A stretch of 17,831 nt of DNA from DASZYF01 sp035545535. Its GTDB lineage: Bacteria; Actinomycetota; Actinomycetes; Mycobacteriales; CAJCIY01. The position numbers were made by a program, and so were the translations under genes. The stretch covers positions 1-17,831 of the forward strand of contig DASZYF010000063.1 in assembly GCA_035545535.1 (NCBI GenBank), given 5' to 3'. Below the pieces are notes generated by a model. The model was not told where the DNA came from and did not search any database. It saw nothing but the letters and a program-made list of their open reading frames with translations. How positions within the stretch are numbered: the first letter of the stretch is position 1; each line of letters begins with the position of its first letter. Below, in pieces: positions 13,912 to 17,831 of this stretch.

Positions 13912-14259
13912 ATGGCGCAGTACCTGGTGCTCATCTACGAGACCGAGGAGAGCTACGCCGCGCTCTCGCCCGACGAGGCGAACGCGATCACGGCCGCCTA
14001 CATGGCGTTCGGCGAGAAGAACGCGGCGACGATCGACGGCGGCAACGCGCTCCAGCCGACGAGCACCGCGACGACGATCCGCCCCGACGGCAGCGGCGGC
14101 TTCACGGTCACGGACGGTCCCTTCGTCGAGACGAAGGAAGCGCTCGGCGGCTACTACCTCATCAACGCCGACGACCTCGATGCGGCGATCGCCGTGGCCA
14201 AGCAGGTCCCGGCGCGCTTCGGCGGCGTCGAGGTCCGCCCGATCATGACGTTCTCCTGA
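13912..14259 (+). CDS. YCII/DGPF-domain protein
   Basis: The product has 115 residues, the usual size. It starts MAQYLVLIYE, a typical YCII-family first strand, and contains the naming motif DGPF at 68-71 (VTDGPFVETKEALGGYYLI), followed by a helix rich in Asp/Ala and the strand GGVEVRPIM. The family has a ferredoxin-like dimeric fold; its biochemical function is not established. DGPF proteins are the hallmark neighbours and targets of ECF42 sigma factors, and here one lies directly upstream of such a sigma gene. An AAGGG ribosome site precedes the ATG. Its TGA overlaps the proposed CTG start of the sigma factor. Confidence 0.9.
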   Translation: MAQYLVLIYETEESYAALSPDEANAITAAYMAFGEKNAATIDGGNALQPTSTATTIRPDGSGGFTVTDGPFVETKEALGGYYLINADDLDAAIAVAKQVPARFGGVEVRPIMTFS

Positions 14260-15527
14260 CGAGCACCGCGCTGGCACCAACCCCGGCCGCGGTCGCCGCG
14301 GCCGTCGCGGAGGCGCACCGTCGCGAGTGGGCCTTCGTGCTCGCCGCGACGGTGCGCGTCGCGCGTGACATCGACCTCGCCGAGGAGTGCGTGCAGGACG
14401 CCTACGCGCAGGCGCTGAGCACGTGGGCCGAGCAGGGCGTGCCGAGCAAGCCCGGGGCGTGGCTGACGACGGTCGCCCGCCGGAAGGCGCTCGACCAGCT
14501 GCGGCGCGCGTCGACGCTGCAGCGCGCGCTCCCGCTCCTGCTCGACGACGACGTCGAGCCGGGTCCCGAGGACGTCGTCACCGGCGTCGACGAGATCCCC
14601 GACGACCGGCTCCGGCTCATCTGCACGTGCTGCCACCCGGCGCTGTCGATCGAGGCGCAGGCCGCGCTGACGCTCCGGCTGCTGTGCGGCCTCACGACCG
14701 CCGAGGTCGCCCGCTGCTTCCTCGTCACCGAGCCGACGATGGCCGCGCGCATCACCCGGGCGAAGAAGAAGATCGCCGCCGCCCGCATCCCCTACCGCGT
14801 GCCCGCGGCCGCGGAGCTGCCCGAGCGCATCGACGGCGTGCTCACCGTCGTGCACCTGCTCTTCACGGCCGGCCACACGGCGCCCGCGGGCGACCGGCTC
14901 GTCCGTCACGACCTCGTCGAGCGCGCGCTGGACCTGTGCCGCATGCTGCGCGCGCTCCTGCCCGCGGACCGGGACGTGGCCGGGATGCTCGCGCTGATCC
15001 TGCTGACCGATGCGCGCCGCGCGACCCGGACCGACGACGCGGGGCGGCTCGTGCTGCTCGAGGACCAGGACCGCTCGCAGTGGGACGGCGACGAGATCCG
15101 CGAAGGCGCGGCGCTGGTGCGTGAGGCGCTGCGCGGACGGCCGCCGAGCCGCTACGCGTTGCAGGCCGCGATCGCCGCCGTGCACGCCGAAGCACCGACC
15201 TGGACCGACACCGACTGGAGCGAGATCGCCGCGCTGTACGAGCTGCTCGGCGAGCAGTGGCCGTCGCCGGTGATCGCTCTCAACCGCGCCGTGGCCGTCG
15301 GGCTGGCCCGCGGGCCCGCGGCCGGGCTCGCGCTGCTCGACGAGCTCGGCGCCGAGCCGCAGCTCGCCACCTACTCCTACCTCCCGGCCGCGCGGGCTGA
15401 CTTCCTGCGCCGGCTCGGCCGCACGGGCGAGGCGCGCGTCGCCTACCAGGAAGCCCTGCTGCTCACCGAGAACGAGGTCGAGCGCGACTTCCTCGCCGGC
15501 CGCCTCGCCGATCTCGCCAACCCGTGA
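14256..15527 (+). CDS. ECF sigma factor with TPR-like C-terminal extension (ECF42-like)
   Basis: With a CTG start the product has 423 residues. Region 2 lies at about 22-88 (EWAFVLAATVRVARDIDLAE, ECVQDAYAQAL, PGAWLTTVARRKALDQLRR) and region 4 at about 117-175 (LRLICTCCHPALS, LRLLCGLTTAEVARCFLV, MAARITRAKKKI). A helical, TPR-like extension (about 190-423) contains VVHLLFTAGHTA and SEIAALYELLGEQWPSPV. The long extension and the DGPF neighbour define the ECF42 group, which directs RNA polymerase to DGPF promoters. The frame has no ATG, GTG or TTG before GTG 14337, which would cut off the start of region 2. CTG 14256 overlaps the DGPF stop as CTGA and reads (M)TSTALAPT, so it is the favoured start by termination-reinitiation. 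No ribosome site is visible. Confidence 0.88.
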   Translation: MTSTALAPTPAAVAAAVAEAHRREWAFVLAATVRVARDIDLAEECVQDAYAQALSTWAEQGVPSKPGAWLTTVARRKALDQLRRASTLQRALPLLLDDDVEPGPEDVVTGVDEIPDDRLRLICTCCHPALSIEAQAALTLRLLCGLTTAEVARCFLVTEPTMAARITRAKKKIAAARIPYRVPAAAELPERIDGVLTVVHLLFTAGHTAPAGDRLVRHDLVERALDLCRMLRALLPADRDVAGMLALILLTDARRATRTDDAGRLVLLEDQDRSQWDGDEIREGAALVREALRGRPPSRYALQAAIAAVHAEAPTWTDTDWSEIAALYELLGEQWPSPVIALNRAVAVGLARGPAAGLALLDELGAEPQLATYSYLPAARADFLRRLGRTGEARVAYQEALLLTENEVERDFLAGRLADLANP

Positions 15528-15531
15528 GGGG

Positions 15532-16461
15532 TCAGGTCCAGGTGTAGGTGACGCCGGTCAGGTCCTCGGAGATCTCCCACAGGCGGCGCGCGTCCTCGTC
15601 GCTCTGCGCGCGCCCGGTCTTCACCGCCGGCGCCGGGTGGCCGCGCTGCTCGAAGTAGCCGTCCGGCCCCCAGTAGGAGTCCGGCAGCACGTCCGGCATC
15701 GTCGCCGCGTAGAGCTGCGGCAGCGCACCCATCGCATCGGACTGCCCGAGGATCTTGTCGGCGACCTTGATGCCGCGTGCGAACAGCGAGCCCATGCCGC
15801 CGATGCCGGGCTGGGTGAGGTTGGTGGCGGCGTAGCCGGGGTGCCCGCACGCGGCGACGAGGTCGCTCCCGGCCTCGTCGGCGCGCCGCGCGAGCTCGCG
15901 GATGAAGAGCAGGTCGGCGAGCTTGGACTGCGTGTACGCGCCCCAACGGAAGTACCGCTTGCGCTCGTAGTTGAGGTCGTCGAAGTCCATCCGCCCGAAC
16001 TTGTGCGCGTTGGACGACACCGAGACCACGCGCGGCGCCGTCGCCTTCAGCAGCAGCGGCAGGAGCCGGCCGGTCAGCGCGAAGTGGCCGAGGTGGTTGG
16101 TGCCCAGCTGCATCTCGAAGCCCTGCTTGGTACGGGCGAGCGGGATGGCCATGACCCCCGCGTTGTTCAGCAGCACGTCGAGGTGGTCGAGCTCGCCGGC
16201 CAGCTGCTCGGCGCACGCCTGCACGGAGGCGAGGTCGGACAGGTCGAGCGCCACCACCCCGGGCTCCGGCCCGGTCGCCAGGGCAGCGACGCCGTCGCGC
16301 GCCGCCTTGGCCTTCTCCTGGTTGCGGCAGGCCATGATGACCCGCGCACCCTTGGCCGCGAGCGCCTCCGCGCTGCGCAGCCCGAGTCCGCTGTTCGCGC
16401 CGGTGACGAGCACGGTGCACCCGGTCTGGTCCGGTATGTCCGCTGCTGTCCACTTGGCCAC
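15532..16461 (-). CDS. Short-chain dehydrogenase/reductase (retinol-dehydrogenase-like)
   Basis: The product has 309 residues and a Rossmann fold. TGANSGLG (20-27) is the cofactor glycine motif, DLSD (73-76) the adenine-side loop, NNAG (99-102) the structural motif, Asn122 follows, Ser149 or Ser150 in VSVSSNAHK is the active-site serine, and YTQSK gives Tyr176 and Lys180. Arg46 after the second strand suggests NADP(H). The C-terminal part, with GHPGYAATNL, matches the retinol-dehydrogenase/WW-oxidoreductase-like SDRs common in actinobacteria. The substrate is unknown. GTG at 16461 gives the usual beginning (M)AKWTAADIPDQTG; an ATG nine codons earlier (16488) is possible. The gene converges on the sigma factor gene with only four bases between the stops. 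Confidence 0.9.
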   Translation of the reverse strand: MAKWTAADIPDQTGCTVLVTGANSGLGLRSAEALAAKGARVIMACRNQEKAKAARDGVAALATGPEPGVVALDLSDLASVQACAEQLAGELDHLDVLLNNAGVMAIPLARTKQGFEMQLGTNHLGHFALTGRLLPLLLKATAPRVVSVSSNAHKFGRMDFDDLNYERKRYFRWGAYTQSKLADLLFIRELARRADEAGSDLVAACGHPGYAATNLTQPGIGGMGSLFARGIKVADKILGQSDAMGALPQLYAATMPDVLPDSYWGPDGYFEQRGHPAPAVKTGRAQSDEDARRLWEISEDLTGVTYTWT

Positions 16462-16671
16462 GCCGCCATCCTGGGTCAAACGGACCATCTGTGCCGATCG
16501 AGGCCCGAACGAGCCTCCGCCACCCCTACCGTTCATCCCGCAGTCACCCGATCGGAGCACCCCGGTCGTGGCGGCTGGCCCTGACGCCCGAATCGCAACA
16601 ATCCGACAACCGACGTGAATGGGACGGACATCAGCGTCCCCCGCAGAGCGACCCCCGCCCCTGGAGAGCAG

Positions 16672-17831
16672 ATGAGCGCACGCCCCCGCACCTTCGGCAC
16701 CCGCCTGGCCGCCGGCCTCGTGGGGGCTCTCGCGCTCACCGTGGCGCTGCCCGGCATCGCCGACGCGGCCCCACGCACGAGCGCTCCGACGTTCACCTCG
16801 CAGCCGCCGTCGCTGACGAGCTCGACGACGGCGACCTTCACCTGGACCGGACCCAGCGGGTCGACGACCTACTACGACAAGACGCAGCAGTGCGCCCTCG
16901 ACAGCGGTGCCTACGCCCCGTGCAGCTACACCGTGACCTTCAGCAACCTCCTGGACGGCAAGCACACGGCGCACTTCCGCATGCAGCACACCGGCCGGCG
17001 CCTGAGCACGACCACCAAGACGTGGACCGTCGACACCGTGCCGCCGCCGGCACCGACCCTGTCACAGCCACCCACGCCGACGAGCACCAAGGCCGTGTCC
17101 ATCTCCATCGCGGACACGGAGTCGGGCGTCACGTTCACCTGCGCGCTTGACAGCGGGACCGCCGCGGCGTGCACCAGCCCCTACTCGAAGACCGGACTCG
17201 CCGACGGTGTCCACACGCTCGTCGTGACGGCCAAGGACAAGGCCGGGAACACGGCGGCATCGCAGGTGTCGTGGACCGTCGACTCCACCGCACCGGCGGC
17301 CGTCGTCGTGACGCCCCCGCCCAGCCCCACGAACGACCCGACCGCCCAGGTCTACTTCGTCGACTCATCCCCGGACGTCACCCACTACACCTGCGCCATC
17401 GACACTCACCTCGCGGTCGCGTGCACCAGCCCGTGGACCCCGAACTTCCCGCCGGTGCAGGGCACGAACACCGTCGTGATCATCGCGTACGACGCGGCGA
17501 ACAACGCGTCGGACTCGGGCAGCGCCGACTGGGTCTTCGACAACGTGGCTCCCCCCGCGCCGTTCGTGCTCGACGGCCCCGCGGACCCGACCAACCAGAC
17601 CAGCGCGTCGATCGACTTCAGCGACTCCGAGCCGACCAGCACCTTCGAGTGCCGATTCGACAGCTCGAACGACGCCGACTGGGCGTCCTGCACGTCGCCG
17701 TTCACGGTCGACTCGCTCTCCAACGCGACGCACACGCTCGAGCTCCGCGCGACCGACGGCGCCGACAACACCAGCACGGCCACGTCCTACAGCTGGACCG
17801 TCAACAGCAGCCTGGTGTACGAGCCGGTCAC
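16672..17831 (+). CDS. Exported Ig-like repeat protein (3' truncated by window edge)
   Basis: The frame is open from ATG 16672 to the right edge, giving 386 visible residues and no stop. A signal peptide (about 1-32, ADA-AP cleavage) is followed by four repeats of about 80-90 residues: 37-125, 126-208, 209-293 and 294-380. Each has a cysteine pair (C74/C84, C157/C167, C241/C251, C327/C340), an ACTSP-like element, a DG.HTL-like strand, A.D.A.N and a closing WTVD or close variant, then a Pro-rich join. This is the bacterial Ig-like pattern seen in large surface or secreted proteins of actinobacteria; the cysteines probably form one disulfide per domain. It may be an adhesin or a stalk for a later catalytic domain. 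A GGAGAG ribosome site precedes the ATG. Function beyond binding or scaffolding cannot be stated. Confidence 0.88.
   Translation, partial: MSARPRTFGTRLAAGLVGALALTVALPGIADAAPRTSAPTFTSQPPSLTSSTTATFTWTGPSGSTTYYDKTQQCALDSGAYAPCSYTVTFSNLLDGKHTAHFRMQHTGRRLSTTTKTWTVDTVPPPAPTLSQPPTPTSTKAVSISIADTESGVTFTCALDSGTAAACTSPYSKTGLADGVHTLVVTAKDKAGNTAASQVSWTVDSTAPAAVVVTPPPSPTNDPTAQVYFVDSSPDVTHYTCAIDTHLAVACTSPWTPNFPPVQGTNTVVIIAYDAANNASDSGSADWVFDNVAPPAPFVLDGPADPTNQTSASIDFSDSEPTSTFECRFDSSNDADWASCTSPFTVDSLSNATHTLELRATDGADNTSTATSYSWTVNSSLVYEPV
16780..17811 (+). repeat. Four tandem Ig-like domain repeats (protein level)
   Basis: Diverged units at about 16780-17046, 17047-17295, 17296-17550 and 17551-17811. They are recognisable by the paired Cys codons and the WTVD-type ending. 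The first three use C-x9-C; the fourth uses C-x12-C. The DNA is too diverged to be a recent tandem duplication. Confidence 0.75.

Noticed and set aside
14337..14345. GTG at 14337 as the sigma factor start
   Set aside because: It would remove the first helix of region 2 (HRREWAF segment) and leave a 78-base gap after the DGPF gene, unlike the overlap usual for this pair. Retained only as the alternative to the CTG start.
16462..16671. Promoters or a small gene in the 210-bp gap between SDR and Ig-repeat genes
   Set aside because: I see no convincing -10/-35 pair, small gene or hairpin; the SDR might start at 16488, inside this gap.
1..17831. CRISPR arrays, insertion sequences or phage genes
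   Set aside because: No regularly spaced direct repeats, transposase, integrase or structural phage motifs were seen on either strand.

Overview
The window is GC-rich throughout, uses many GTG starts and GC-ending codons, and carries gene families typical of Actinomycetota: YdcF/SanA-like DUF218, lipid-transfer-type thiolases with DUF35 partners, an ECF42-like sigma factor with a DGPF protein, and a sortase-E-like LAxTG signal. The sequence does not fix a genus. There is no sign of plasmid, phage, transposon or CRISPR content.

Layout: 1-2116, the 3' part of a large FtsX/MacB-type ABC transporter permease. 2162-2246, tRNA-Ser(GGA). 2260-3893 (minus strand), a membrane-anchored DUF218 protein and a UbiA-family prenyltransferase. 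4041-6176, an exported S15/CocE-type peptidase or esterase ending in a LAATG wall-sorting signal. 6197-9403, a plus-strand run of hotdog thioesterase, acyl-CoA carboxylase carboxyltransferase and acyl-CoA dehydrogenase. 9400-11993 (minus strand), a thiolase coupled to an HMG-CoA-synthase-like/zinc-ribbon/OB-fold fusion. 12157-13783 (plus strand, divergent), a free-standing DUF35 protein and a second thiolase. 13802-13828, a strong hairpin. 13912-15527, a DGPF/YCII protein and an ECF sigma factor with a long C-terminal extension. 15532-16461 (minus strand), a short-chain dehydrogenase. 16672 to the window end, an exported protein made of Ig-like repeats, cut off at its 3' end.

How the genes fit together: the centre (about 6.2-13.8 kb) looks like an acyl-CoA metabolism island. 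It has one thioesterase, one carboxyltransferase, one dehydrogenase and two thiolase+DUF35 modules placed back to back around a 163-bp divergent promoter region. One module carries an HMG-CoA-synthase-like domain fused to its DUF35 partner. This recalls the archaeal thiolase/DUF35/HMG-CoA synthase complex, but the residues expected to be the catalytic Cys and His of the synthase are Val and Ala here. The substrate cannot be read from the sequence.

The DGPF/sigma pair looks self-regulating: an ECF42-like promoter lies upstream. The sigma gene has no ATG, GTG or TTG at the place homology demands; the best start is a CTG overlapping the DGPF stop codon. Several genes seem to be transcribed leaderless, with a TANNNT -10 element six to eight bases before the start codon.
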